From assembly GCA_963281255.1 (NCBI GenBank), contig OY725504.1, positions 1,302,001 through 1,366,000 on the forward strand: a stretch of 64,000 bases of DNA, in the 5' to 3' direction. Shown piece after piece: positions 44,395-56,857 of the stretch; position 1 is the stretch's first letter, and the number at the start of each line of letters is the position of its first letter. This DNA comes from Aphrocallistes beatrix. Taxonomy: Eukaryota > Porifera > Hexactinellida > Sceptrulophora > Aphrocallistidae. The position numbers and the translations under genes were made by a program. A model generated the notes under the pieces. That model saw nothing but the letters and a program-made list of their open reading frames with translations, was not told the origin of the DNA and did not search any database.

Positions 44395-44672
44395 AGTAAA
44401 ATGACTACAACCAAAACGGCTATATTCAAAACGGTTACAAGCCAAACGACCTTCAGTCCAATACGGGTAGCTACAGACAATAAAAGCAACATGTGTACAT
44501 ACAAGCTAGTGCAAAATTCCCATGATTACATTATCATACGCCTAAAATGCTATAACATCACGTGACTACTGCAATTCTCCACCTCAAAAGCTTGTTAAAG
44601 TTTGTAGCCTTTTTGGTCTATAACCGTTTTGACCTGTGTTATCCGTTTTGGTTTGTAGCCGCTTTGACCTGC
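44395..44672. mobile_element. Fold-back element with CAAAACGG repeats
   Basis: The left part repeats ACCAAAACGGCTA and CAAAACGGTTACA; the right part carries their reverse complements (ACCGTTTTGACC, CCGTTTTGGTTTGTAGCC). No target duplication identified. Confidence 0.55.
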
Positions 44673-46202
44673 CCTGACATGAGCCTTGAAGTGATGAAGA
44701 TGGATCAGGTATATTATTCCATTCAATCGGGGGATATTTCTGTTCAACTGATCAACTCAACAGTATTTTAATCTTCCTAAATATTAGTATTGTTCTCACA
44801 AAACTGGGCAAACCCAGCAAAATTCTAAAATTAGTTTCATATGTGCAAAAGTTTATTAATCAGTTTTGCCAGCCATGTCGATTATTTTAAATCGTTTTCC
44901 TCAGCCAATGTTCCCCTAATAACCGGCCTTTGGAAAAATACACTCGTTAATGACCAGCCACCTTTTGTGACGTGCCATTGTTCCAAGGCTGTTGCTCATG
45001 TACGGCCCCTTATTGTGTGTTTAATTTATAACCTTGGTATTTAATACCGTTTGAAGTTATTAACCAATACGTATATAATATGTGTTTGATGTTGGTAACC
45101 TTGACCATTAGTTAATTAATAAACTAAATAATCAATAAACTCAATAATTAAGACTGGAAATTTTGTTGCATAAGTTTAGGAACGATACATATCTATATTT
45201 TTAACGAGTAGTCCAGTTGTTAAGTAATGTTATTATTGAACACTGAATCCAAATAACAGTCGAGATGAATTTGTTGGTTACCTAGAAGTGAGAATCATAT
45301 ACTGTACTGTATTATCTAATAGTGCCATTGTTACTTCTGAGGTTAAGATACTGACTAAGATTTTGGCGAAATCTGATATTACTATTTACAGTCGGGACAA
45401 CAGGCCGGATGGTGTGCTGATCGGCCTAAAAATACGATTTGACCGGCCATCTGGCAGGATAAATCTAGTTTTGACCGGCCGGCCGGTCAAAAAATGGCTT
45501 AGAGGGAGCATTGGCTTCAGCTGCTTGGGAAAATAACATGATTGATAATACTCTATCAGCTTGTTGATTCTTTTGAAGCATTCTTCAAAAGAATTAACAA
45601 ACTGATGGTAGAAACTGAATATATGATATTACTCAGTATGTGTCGATGGCGATTTATTATTTTTTATTTACCACAAACTTAAATTTCATGTAATTGAGTG
45701 CAGAGCATCAACACATATTCAAATTATTTCCTAATTAATATTTAGTAAGTTTTGTTCATACTATTAAGATTTAGTCCAATAGATTTTCTGGTAAACACCC
45801 TGAGAAATTAATGTTAAACTTACATCAGCGAATTATTTACGTAATGCAGCTGTTAAACATTGAATACTTTCATTTTAAACATTATGTTTTAACCCCAAAT
45901 ATCTATACCAGACTCGGAATTCAAAGAATACTTACCTAAAACTATAATATTTCTCTCAATAAGGGAAATTTCTTATTGACTATCTTTTGGAAAATATTCT
46001 TTTAAGCAGATGATTATCCAAGAATATTCCTGACTCTCTGCAATTTCTCAAATTAGTTTCTTACAAAATTTTGATTCGAATAGCTGGAACTTCAAAAATC
46101 AGGTTCCAAAAGTCACAATTCTTAAATGGTTATTTTCTCCTGATTAAATATTTTATAACTTCTAATATTTGTTATTAATTCATAATCCTTGAATATTACT
46201 GT
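44673..46202. other. Intergenic, nothing convincing
   Basis: AT-rich. A GGCCGGCCGGTC palindrome cluster lies at about 45400-45492 and may belong to a small MITE. No coding sequence recognised. Confidence 0.35.
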
Positions 46203-47420
46203 ACACCCTCGCTAATCCGAACAGCTAGCAGCTCTGTACCAATATGATAGAATCAATCGCTCGGATTATTGAATTTATTCCGATTAGTGAGATAATTACC
46301 ATCAATTCAATGGGGAATTGACCCTTCCAGTAGATTTGGATGGTTAGCAAATTCTTGATGTGTGCAAATAATTATCCTATTTTGCCAGACTTGCACTAAT
46401 TTTTTGCTATCTTAAGTCTTGGAATACATTATCCTCTGTCATCATTGATCGCTAAATACCATCTCCTCGACTGCTTACTGACCATTATGCAATATATAAT
46501 GGTTACATATATTCTGCAGTCAGTGCACCTGGTATTGTGCAACCAGTGAAATCTTACAACAACGTCTCATCAAACAGCTAAGAACGTATTATGCACCTGT
46601 TCCCACATTGACTAGACTTTCTTTTAATTTGATTGTATCTGACGTAATCTTTACATGGATTTACATCCATTTGTTCAAGGATGGGTTGAAATTGATATTT
46701 GATTTTCAGTATGCATAAATTACTCCTCAATTATTTTGGGACTCTTACAACGCCCATACTTGTCTAGTTCTTTAATTTCCACAGTACAATCTTGAACAAT
46801 GATGTTCTAGGATCTAGGTAAAAACGGTGAGCTCTATTTTTGATAATTTTGCATGTTGAAAGTGTGGTAGCTATTTTCTGGAACTTTCAATTACAAACTT
46901 TGACCTACCCTTATCCCATAATCTTTATTGCTTTGCATTCCTGAGGATGATATTTTTTTCTTCCGGATTATCTCAACAATCTTTGTGCCAATTAATCAAT
47001 TGAATATTCAATAGATTCCATCGTCTAATTTTCAAAAAATCGTTGAATAAAGTCGAATAATGATTAGACTAATGATCCCGAATCTCGATCGTATTTGCCT
47101 AAATTAATAATTAAATAAAGAAAATATGCGCCCGCTCTAAATGATAAGGGGATTTTCATATGAGTGAGAGTATCAATGCATATTCAAGTGTGAGGCTAAC
47201 ATTTGTAATTAATCCACAATTTAGAGTGAAATGAATTACAAATATTCGAGAGAGAGCACAAAGTGCGCGGGCGTAATTTTCTATTTTATAGGATTGCGTA
47301 TAAAATGTTACTCTTGTACTAGCTGGCCTGAGACGGAATCGTTTCCATTGGTTAATTACTGGAGACTCCGATTATTCGGGACAGAATATCGAGACCCGAT
47401 TGATTAGCAGAATTGACTGT
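46203..47420. mobile_element. Possible pogo-like element
   Basis: Left TACACCCTCGCTAATCCGAA and (reverse) right TACAGTCAATTCTGCTAATC are weakly inverted with TA flanks, a pattern of pogo/Tigger ends. The interior is AT-rich without transposase. The pairing of the ends is uncertain. Confidence 0.35.
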
Positions 47421-48195
47421 ATCGACTAATATTAGGGTTGAAATATGGAACCGATCGTGATTTCATGGGGGAGGACGTACCCCCACTGCCTATCCTATGC
47501 CTATGACTGCCTATTTGAAGAGGGGGGACGTGGCTATGGAGATGTTCAATCCTCTCTCTGGATACACTACTGGGAGCTGCTATTTCTCTCATGTTTATCT
47601 ACATTTTGTTATGATGATTTGATGATGGTTTTGCTAATTCGATCACACTTTTTTGGCCATGCAGTAGTATGTAGTATCTTGAAACAATAGCAAAACTTGA
47701 GTTGGTTGTACTCGTATTACTCCATCATCTAATTTTTCCTGGTTTCTAAGAATGTTACAAATATTCACTTGTCAGCATAGCCATAGAGTTATATCATCAT
47801 AATTTTAAGAAAGGCGAATTTATGACTATAATTGTGCAATTGCTATACTTCCACATTAATATTCTTTTTGTAAAGAAAGGATTATAACTATTGGTTAGCA
47901 TTTCTTTGCGTTATTTTTGTCAGAAATTAAATGAACTATCAAGGGATTTGTATTTATTTCTCCCTTCGTCTAATTACCAGCTTAATTAGTATAATACGAT
48001 CGTGCTTGTACTAAATTCTTCTTATCAGTACTTGGATATGGCATGCAGGCCCTAGGCACCAGGCTCGAAGTGTCCGGTGCAAACCAGTCCGAGCGTACAA
48101 AATGGTCCTTTTGATCAAATTGGTAACAAGTGGTTAGGTTTAAACCGGACCAACCGGACGGGTGGCTACGGGCCTTGACATGTTGCCAATTACAT
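47421..48195. other. Intergenic with a possible small hAT MITE
   Basis: At 48055-48178 CAGGCCCTAGGCACC and GGGCCTTG could be inverted hAT-like ends, but no 8-bp duplication was found. Otherwise nothing recognised. Confidence 0.35.
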
Positions 48196-48968
48196 CTTAT
48201 ATATTAAAACTCAAGGATTTTTGTTTGTTTGTTTGTTTGTTTGTCCGAATTGATTGAAGAATTGGCAAGTCGTAGAGATACGAAAATTGGCATGTAGGTG
48301 TCAAATGATGAATCTAGGATTAAATTCGAAGATCTAAGCAAAATGTTCACACCTCGCCGAGATAGGTGACAAAATGTCCTGACCAATCAAATTCGATTAT
48401 TTTATAATGCAAATACATTGGAATAAAATCGTAGTGACTTATGCATACAATCAAAAGAACTATTTTTGATTGAAATTCATTGGTTTATGTGAACCAATCA
48501 ATTATCAGTCTTTTATAATGCCATTCACACGATTCTATTTCATATAAATGATTGAATGCTACTATTTTGAGTCTATTATTTGATTGTTAACAACAATTAA
48601 AGCGTGTTATATGCTACGATCAATCAATTCGATCATAAAAATAACTTTTAGCGACATGGACTGGAATTGATTATTCAAGTATAATAATCTTAAGCAATGT
48701 GAACTTTGTGTATTCAAATTGAGTTTACATTCAAGATAGTTGACTTAAGACTTAATACGAAGTAAATTATATTTATCACGAAACATAATTTCTGCTACAA
48801 TTCTGATTTCATTAATGTCACCATAGACAAATGACAATCCAGCGTACTTAGTATAAAACAAGAATGCGACGTATTGTTTCTCTAATATCCGCAAGCGCCC
48901 ACTGGGTAAATCTGCAGACACGCAGTGTTTGCAAGCCGCGCAGCGCAAGCAAGCGAAGCGCGCTTGTG
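48196..48968 (+). mobile_element. HINE/Helitron-like repeat, complete forward copy
   Basis: The 5' end ATATTAAAACTCAAGG is followed by a GTTT microsatellite (48222-48243) and GTCCGAATTGATTGAAGAATT. The 3' end has CAGACACGCAGTGTTTGC and the terminal hairpin AGCCGCGCAGCGCAAGCAAG up to GCGCGCTTGT at 48968. This copy defines the 5'-3' orientation of the family. No helicase is encoded. Confidence 0.65.
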
Positions 48969-50649
48969 TTTAATTAAAGAAGTACCGCATTTCTTCAGTA
49001 TATGATGTCTGTATGCATCCTCCAACCAACGCCAGGCCTACCATTGTTTCAGTTCTGGAGGAAGCTTAATTATTAACCATTTTCACCGTAGAACTTAGAT
49101 TGAGGTTAAATCTCAGACGATACGCGTAAAATGAATTATTATTCATTTGATATCATTGCGTGTAGTCCACTAATTTTCATGTAAATTCTCCATTTTATAT
49201 TTCATTATTGAAAGTAGACTGGATTTTGCTAATTTGGAAATTAATTTGAATAGTTTTTAAGACATGTTGATGATAATGAATATTGCGGTGCAAAACCACA
49301 ACCTTGAAATTAAAACTACCATTATGGATTTCATACCTTTTTTTCATGTTAAATTTTATTTTAGGTATTCCAATAATGTGCAATGCAATCAAGTAGTAAT
49401 AATTACAGGAAGCTTCATTTAATATTTCCGAAAAAATTAGATTTTAAAAACATTTTCAACACGAATCCATTCCGAAATTGAACCGCACTTGTCCGCTTAA
49501 ATCTTCTCTGACTGATTTGCTATTCCTTTTGATTTGGTATCAGCCCAATTGATTTGATTCTTTCAGTGAATTGTAAAGCAAATTATGTAATCCAAATAGT
49601 TTGTCGATATCTTCAGGGAGAAATTCTGAACCCAGCATACTTTAGCCTATTATCATTTCTCTCGACGCATTTGACTGTTTTCTTTGAAAATTGTGCGAGA
49701 CACAAGTGTAATTAACATTGAAATAATCGAATTAATTTTACCTTTGAATAAAACCATTGAATTCTTATCATATAATGAGTTTGTGTGCCAAGCCTTATAT
49801 GTTAGATCGTCACTCTCATAGATACCTGACTCGTTAGATGCATTGTTATGTTAATCCTATCGTCAATAATGGCGACTTGATTTTGTTAATTGAACTGAAC
49901 TCTCATGATTCATCGATTCAACCTGACTAATTGGCGAAACTTTTTTTAGCAAAACTGAAGTTTGAAAGTAGGCTATTATTTCCTTTTCAAACTCATGTAC
50001 TGCTTAGGTGGGACTTAGAGCCTGGACATCTAATGTTCTCTCCGGTGACGGCACTATTGACTTTGCTTATAGTTTTGCAGTGATGGTATTATAGAGCCAT
50101 TCTGATGTACGTACTGTTACATGCAATAGCATTATAACTTCTGATATCTAAATCCTGCCCTGAGGGAAGAACCTGGAGTGAATCTATTCATTAATCTGGA
50201 AGTTGAATAATATGTATGGTCAAGCTATTATTCCAAATTGTAAAGTACTGTAGTTATTTGGACAAAACAGTGGTTTTCTACTTCAAAGACGGAATTTACT
50301 TTCAACATTTTGCTGTGGCATTGTGGTATTAGTACGTATGTAATAATTGATCCTAAAAAAGAGCACATGAAGATAGAAAACAATAATTTAGGTTCTTTTT
50401 AGAAGATAAATAGCCATACATGTTGGTTCTGAGAAATGTGTCTGATGATTAAAATTTTGTAATATTTGTGCTCTAGAGGTCAGAGCTCAGTTTTATATTT
50501 AGGGCGTCGGATGGTGTTTTCCTGTACTTTCAGTGATATTAAAACAAATCAAATTTGGAATTAAAATCATGGTCGGAGTGAAATAGATATTGTATTTAGT
50601 TCTCCCACTTTCTTCAGTGGTTTGGATAGATACAGCCCAAGTATATGAA
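48969..50649. other. Intergenic, nothing recognised
   Basis: AT-rich sequence without convincing frames, tandem repeats or inverted termini. Confidence 0.4.
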
Positions 50650-51012
50650 CTTACATGTTGCACCATACACAACATTCGAATTACTCATTTAATAATCTTT
50701 CAACTAGATTACTCTCCTTTCAGTTTAAACATTCTCATCCTGTGCCACTAATAGTCCCATCATACGCAATGTTTACGACTCGTGACATATGGCACAGGGT
50801 AGCAAATGTTAAAATGTTTAACCTTGTGGAGAATAATTAAGTCGAAAGCATATTAGATGAGTATTTGAATATGAAAATACGGATTTGAAGCCTAAATGAG
50901 TGTATCTGTTACTGATTGAATGTTATTGACACTACAAATAGATTAGTAATATTACAACTATTCTAATGGATAATATATTGGAGTGTGCGAATACTTTTGG
51001 TAGGGGAATGTA
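50650..51012. mobile_element. Decayed relative of the 33149 MITE
   Basis: Shares CGAATTACTCATTT, CTGTGCCACT and CATACGCAAT in the same order as 33149-33467. The right end GCGAATACTTTTGGTAGGGG corresponds to the inverted terminus. Confidence 0.6.
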
Positions 51013-51741
51013 TTGCCATTCATTCTTACTTCGACACAATAAATATTTAAGAACATTTAATAGCAGTAAGGATTCGGAGAAAATCCTGTAGCTTAATGTT
51101 TGTAATATTCTTTTTAATATTAAATTATATGTTGACGGTGATGCGTTCAAATTTTGACTTTAAACAAGTCGGCGAGGGAATGAAACTCGAGCAGAAGTGA
51201 AATGGTTTTTTATAAACAAAGGCTTATTTTAGATAATAAATTTCTAAATATTTTCCTAAATTTGTTTTTAATAGGTACAAATGTTTTATCTTTGCCTCTC
51301 TACTATATGCCGCCGCATTATTTCTGATTCTGAATAGAAATAGTATTATACTTAGCTCAATAGAAATGTTGTGATTTCAACTCGTAGAGCTGATAAATAA
51401 TGCTTTTATGTGAGAAGCTGATGTCTCTCATAATGTATGAAAGTATCAATTTACAGTGCTTTGTATCAAGACGATAATGACGATTATCCACCATATAATA
51501 TCGATATATTACGCAGATAATTAATCAATTACGGGTACAAGTTTTATAATAACGTTCAGACTCTAGCTGTTTGACATTTATAACCTTTCCTTGATTGTAC
51601 CTTGATCTTGAAATAAATAATCTTATTTCAAGTACACGCATCTCCTCCGATTGAATATGTATGGATCCGAAGCAAAACAATTGCATTTAAAGCTATGTTC
51701 TAATTCAGCTCTAGTCAGTCATATTAGTTGACCTAGCCTAG

Positions 51742-51750
51742 TATATATAG
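51742..51750 (+). promoter_or_regulatory. TATA box of the second PKC-like gene
   Basis: TATATATAG lies 69 bp upstream of the ATG at 51811, the same spacing as for the first PKC-like gene. Confidence 0.5.
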
Positions 51751-51810
51751 GACCTTATTTTCAAAATATCAACTCGAATAACTTCACACAATTCATTGTA
51801 CAAAATAAAT

Positions 51811-53697
51811 ATGATTTCTACTCAGATATCCAAAATTAAAAATATATTCATAAAGGCGAAGAATTACTCTCCAGTTGAAATGGCCTGTGACTGTGATCAT
51901 GAATATAAGTTGGAGTTCTTAAAACAGACTACAACTTGTTCCCATTGCTCTACAGATATTTCAGGGATTCAGAAGCAGGTTTACAAATGTCGGAATTGCC
52001 AAAGTACTTGTCACACAGATTGCATGGACAGACTCCCTCATGATTCTCTAAAGGATGTTTGTTTGGAAAAACATTCTTTTCATCGAACTTCAAAAATGAT
52101 TTCGTTTTGCGACCATTGCGGGAAATTCATTTGTGGTCTATTTCAAAAAGTTTACGAATGTTCAAATGAACAATGCCAACTTCAGCTCCATTCTTCTTGC
52201 CGCTGTCTCATATCCCAAGAATGTTCAAATTTATCTACAAATAAATTCGGTGCGCTGGTCCTTAATTTACTATCCTTCTCGACTGGAAGCTCTCTTGTCA
52301 TACAAATTGACGTTATAGAAGCTCGAAACCTAATTATACCAACCCAAAACCGTCTTCCTAATCTCTTTTGCACGTTCGTTTTGAAATATGGATCGCGAGT
52401 TCTTGAAACGTTTGCTACAGGTATTCAAAATGAGGCACCCAATCCACATTTTGATGATTCAATTATTTTCAATATTCAGGATGATTCAAAGGTAGAGCTC
52501 CATATTACAATGTACAACAAGTTGAAAACAAAGCGTATGTCTTTTCTTGGTGGAATGATGCTGTCTCTTGGAGATATTAAGCGTTACAGCACTGGAACTG
52601 ACATCACATTTTCATTACTTAATCGATCCAAGTTAGCTCGGTCTTTCCACCATATTGCCATTCCAACTCAAACGGATACTCCCTCTCACAGCCTTACCCT
52701 CAGAGACTTCTCGGTTAAGACACGGGTAGGTGAAGGGGGATTCGGAACAGTTTACCTTGCGAATCTCGAAAAGTGTCGAACAAGAGCGTTCGCAATCAAA
52801 GTGTTCAATAAGCAGCGGATCGAGCAAGAAGATCTAACTAACTCACTCTTAGTCGAGCATCGAGTTGGTTTGATTCCGGAAAGGCCCTCCTTTTTGGCAG
52901 GAATACTGGCTTCCTTTCAGGACGAGGAAAATTATTACATGGTCTTCGACTTCTTTGGTGGAGGTGATCTGCTCTACCATATTTATAACGAGAAATTATT
53001 TCTTGAAAACCGCACACGATTTTACGTTGCCGAGCTTTCAATTGCTCTTTTTTTCCTGCACAAACGAGGAATTGCATACCTAGATCTGAAGCTGGAAAAC
53101 ATACTCCTAGATAATGATGGGCATATCAAGCTTGTAGACTTTGGATTTTGTGCTGAAGATGTTTACAATGGACGGTCCCATACGAGCTCTCCTCGCGGAA
53201 CCTTAGAATACATAGCGCCTGAAATTTTGGAAAATAGTCCTCATGACTGTGGAGCTGACCTATGGAGTCTGGGAGTTCTGACCTACGAAATGATGCTCGG
53301 AAGAGTTCCTTTCTCTGCCGAATCCCAGCAAGATATGTTGGATATTATTTTGAAGGAACCTCCCAGAATCCCTCAGCATCTGTCAGAACCAGCCCGCAAT
53401 TTTATCACTAGTTTGCTCAAGATAAATCCTGAAGATAGATTGGGGTATGACTTTGAAAGTGGATTTCAAAATTTCAGATCTGCCCAATTTTTCTCGGAGA
53501 TTGATTGGACTAAATTGGAGAATAGAGTATTGACTCCTCCCTTTGTTCCCAGATTGCATAGTCTAACAGCCACAACTTACTTCGACACAACTAATGAACC
53601 GTTACAAGTTTCAAACTCATCCAGTTCTTACTCGCTCGAGTCAAAAGCATCCCAAGTTTTTAATTATACATCACCTGATATAATAGCCCTCCTTTGA
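51811..53697 (+). CDS. Divergent PKC-like kinase with degenerate C2 and catalytic motifs, intronless
   Basis: 628 residues from ATG 51811. Same order as the gene at 40704: C1A (H30-C84), C1B (H88-C138), C2-like (about 145-270), kinase (about 300-562), tail. Present: K330, E349, catalytic D425, DFG 443-445, APE near 469-471. Changed: the loop reads YLDLKLEN, so the HRD/YRD arginine is Leu424; the activation segment SHTSSPRGTLEY replaces the PKC FCGTPDY; all five C2 calcium ligands are lost (loop 1 TQNRLPN, loop 3 YNKLKTKRMS). There is no pseudosubstrate and no standard turn or hydrophobic motif. C1B has the same C-x4-C as its paralogue, and C1A has an extended last interval. It is probably calcium-independent with altered activation, and may be a pseudokinase. 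The uninterrupted 628 codons argue for selection, not decay. Confidence 0.9.
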   Translation: MISTQISKIKNIFIKAKNYSPVEMACDCDHEYKLEFLKQTTTCSHCSTDISGIQKQVYKCRNCQSTCHTDCMDRLPHDSLKDVCLEKHSFHRTSKMISFCDHCGKFICGLFQKVYECSNEQCQLQLHSSCRCLISQECSNLSTNKFGALVLNLLSFSTGSSLVIQIDVIEARNLIIPTQNRLPNLFCTFVLKYGSRVLETFATGIQNEAPNPHFDDSIIFNIQDDSKVELHITMYNKLKTKRMSFLGGMMLSLGDIKRYSTGTDITFSLLNRSKLARSFHHIAIPTQTDTPSHSLTLRDFSVKTRVGEGGFGTVYLANLEKCRTRAFAIKVFNKQRIEQEDLTNSLLVEHRVGLIPERPSFLAGILASFQDEENYYMVFDFFGGGDLLYHIYNEKLFLENRTRFYVAELSIALFFLHKRGIAYLDLKLENILLDNDGHIKLVDFGFCAEDVYNGRSHTSSPRGTLEYIAPEILENSPHDCGADLWSLGVLTYEMMLGRVPFSAESQQDMLDIILKEPPRIPQHLSEPARNFITSLLKINPEDRLGYDFESGFQNFRSAQFFSEIDWTKLENRVLTPPFVPRLHSLTATTYFDTTNEPLQVSNSSSSYSLESKASQVFNYTSPDIIALL

Positions 53698-54336
53698 TTA
53701 CTTACATTTTATTTTAATGTATAAAAATATATAATAATACATTTCAAACAAATTGGGACTATGCTGTATATAATACAAAGTATAATGAAATACATATGCT
53801 ACATGTCATAGTATGATATTTTGTCCGAGACCCTATCAAAAGTTTGGGGCAATCTATAGGAACTACTATGCATGTATGCTATTGACTATTTTAGATAATG
53901 CAAGTGAATATTGAATGATTGCATTAGTCAATGCTGATTAGGACGAGCATTCATTTATTTTTGATTTTGGAAATTAGATTGTACCTGTGTCGTTTTAAAA
54001 GATGAACTAAGAATGAACTAAGTACTATCAATATTATTTATCTTTCAGTAGTTCCAATCCTGTAGAAAATTTGAAAACATCATTGTCTTAACTTTAAATA
54101 TGTAACAGTTGCAGTAAAAAGTAACGATGTAAAATACATCATAATGATATTGAGTATAAAATCATCTTCAAAAGGGAATTAATTTATCGTTCTCGATCAT
54201 TCTCGACCACAGTCTAATGAATTATTTTGTTCTTCAAATAAAGCACAAATATTCATAGTGTTAGTGTATGTACGTGCATTTCGTTTTCGTTATTCTACGT
54301 AGTCGACGTATGTTGCAAAAATATTTTTGAAGCCTG
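53698..54336. other. 3' flank of the second PKC-like gene
   Basis: AT-rich with no recognised gene or element. Confidence 0.4.
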
Positions 54337-54420
54337 GGTATCCAAAATAATTTGTTGAAAAGGAACTTTTAGTATGATGCGTACTAAATGTTCCTTTTCA
54401 ACATATTATTTTGGATTCAA
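54337..54420. repeat. Long hairpin, about 37-bp arms
   Basis: The arms meet at AGTA (54371-54374) and TACT (54382-54385) with a 7-nt loop. Pairing extends through TTGTTGAAAAGGAAC and CCAAAATAAT with few mismatches. Confidence 0.85.
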
Positions 54421-55186
54421 CCTCGGTATTAAAGATATACATATTTATCTACTATCAAGTACTACGTATGTGGAACTAAACGTTGTTCAATTCATACCAG
54501 TTGACAATAGTTGATAAGAACGTCATTAGTGATCGTCTGGCTGTGAAATATTTGACTACCAGAGGATGACGGCAGATATTGTTGATGCAAATTGGCCACT
54601 ATAGCTATCCTATTCTATACCTAATCGTAAAGGAAAAATAATGAACTTAGCTACATTTGCAATATATAATAAACTCGTACAGTCAAGTAGAGCAAAACGG
54701 TGAATCCAAAAGGAATATCTTAACTTTATCGGTAAACGGAAATTTCATCCAGAATATCAATACTATTGAGATCATTCAATGGGCATTTTCAATACCTAAC
54801 GGGGTTTATGGCAGTTTATACTGGACAATCCAGGTATTTTAGGCGGTATATGTGCAAGGGATTATCTAGGAGCGCGAGACGCTCCTTTAGGCGTATGAAG
54901 TTAATTAACCCTCAAGATGTTTAGGAGCGTGAAAATCCAGAATATTCCCCAATTTTTAATTAAATATTGCAATTTTAGTTATTTTGGGATAAGATTTATA
55001 AGGAATCCAGAAGATAGCAACCGAATAATTCAATTTTCGGTTAGGGAATATTCATGAATACTGATATTCAGTTCAATCGGTTTCAATCTTGGAATCCAGC
55101 CTGTCAAGGGCGGAGATAAAGAAGAACTGACATATGAGCACTGGAATTCGCATGAAACACCGGAGATCCAGGTCTATTCATATATA
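54421..55186. other. Intergenic with dispersed repeat fragments
   Basis: 54865-54940 repeats, inverted, the GGAGCGCGAGACGCTCC segment of 12240-12370. 55013-55095 matches ends of the MITE at 61679-62458 (GCAACCGAAT and ATCGGTTTCAA). No gene. Confidence 0.5.
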
Positions 55187-55313
55187 TTAACCCGCGGTTG
55201 GCTAGGAATGTTGAAAGTGAAAATGAAAGTACATTGAAAGTGAACTGAAAGTGAAAATGAAAGTGGGGGTTTCTCTATTTATACTTTTGAGACCTAGCCA
55301 GGCGAGGGTTTAA
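55187..55313. mobile_element. piggyBac-like MITE with GAAAGTGAAA repeats, copy 1
   Basis: TTAACCCGCGGTTGGCTAGG and CCTAGCCAGGCGAGGG followed by TTTAA are inverted ends at TTAA sites. The interior repeats GAAAGTGAAA and AATGAAAGT. Confidence 0.72.
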
Positions 55314-55756
55314 AGGACCAAACAGTATCAATCATTAGTTGTTTCCGTCCAAATTTCCGCCATTCTCTTGCTGTATGTGTTATGAATTGATTTTATTACA
55401 TATATCCTTTCGTCAATTAAAAATTGCAAACGGCTTCATTTTGTCGCCATAAACCTTCCTTTCAATTTTTGAACAACATTTCATTTGAGTCAAGCTCTTA
55501 GTGACTGAGGCATTAAATAAATGAATGATATTAGAACATATTAATAGATATATCTATTTAAATAATGTATCTTATTAATGCAATGAATGCTATGCTCCTC
55601 TGAAAGTATGATTACGTTTTACATAAAATCGTACATAGTTGTGTTTAGCTGTTTTAGGCACTAATTAAGTTTCATAATTGTAACAACATCATAGTATTCG
55701 TTGATGGTTTATTCAATCGCTTACCTTGACAATTTCGATGTCTCCATCTATTAATT
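55314..55756. other. Intergenic, nothing recognised
   Basis: AT-rich spacer. Confidence 0.4.
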
Positions 55757-55843
55757 GATTCGTCTAACACTTCAAGTCAAATATTTACTACAGAAGTTTT
55801 GTAACTTCTGTAGTAAAATATTTGACGAATTGTTAGACGAATC
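55757..55843. repeat. Long hairpin, about 41-bp arms, 4-nt loop
   Basis: Arms 55757-55798 and 55803-55843 pair through GATTCGTCTAACA and TACTACAGAAGTT, with one small internal loop and one bulge; the terminal loop is TTGT. Confidence 0.88.
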
Positions 55844-56857
55844 ATGCTCACTTGTTTCCCTGCAAAGCTTGAATACACTTTATTCTCCATGGTGCTTGAA
55901 GATTTCGATTTGTATGGAATGATGTAGAGAACGTTATTCCATATCTGTATGCTGATTTAACATATAAATCACTTCCATATTATCAGCAGTAGTTTATTTA
56001 TTCAATTTTTTGAGCATCCCTGCTATTTGTATAGGAGATTACTTTTGGCATAGACGGGTCCATACGTCATAAATTCTTAGAAAACGAATTTTAATTCGTC
56101 AATTGTATGGTTGATAGTGTGAAGAAACCATGGAGTGTAGCCTATCACACTAAGTTTCGGTTTCAAAACTTTTCTCTCTAATTTCATTCTGTAAATGTGT
56201 TATGAGTCTGACTCGACTAAGCTCTCTTTCCAATCGAATATTACCACTGTCCTAGTCTGAATCAAGTATTTCCTAGTCTGAATCAAGTATAAGTATTTAA
56301 ATGAAGACATAGGGATCTTGGATGAACAATTTTTAGATTTATTTTTAGTTTAGAGTGATACTGGGCTTCTGTGCTATTACTCTATAACCCTTGACTGAAA
56401 AATAACGAAGTATTGAACTTTTTAAAATAGGTTTATACGTAGATTTAAATTCATATAATATATTCGATGTTAATCTGTCGTTTATTCTCTGATGACCACG
56501 AATCAGTATTTTTTGCTTACTGAAAATATTTAATTCAAATTTGTTTCTGGAATTGATTTATTGCGAAGGTCAACTTTACTCGAATGGTATTTACTTACAT
56601 GTAATACACTCAAAAATACTACGTACTTGCTTTTAGATGTTTTGAAAGATAACTTATGGCTTGAATTCTTCCAATCTCTTTTTTTGCTGAGGTTGCTGAA
56701 TTATATGGATTCACTCGATCTTAGTGTAAAATTTAGTGTAAAACTCATTACCACTATTTGCTTTGCTCAGTTACACTACAAAGAAACCAAGGCAAGATTC
56801 CATCATTAATTACCATGCAGCGTTAAGATAGAATTGTTCTAATCTTATTGGCGTACC
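55844..56857. other. Intergenic, nothing recognised
   Basis: AT-rich; an 82-codon frame at 56561 is not convincing. Confidence 0.35.
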
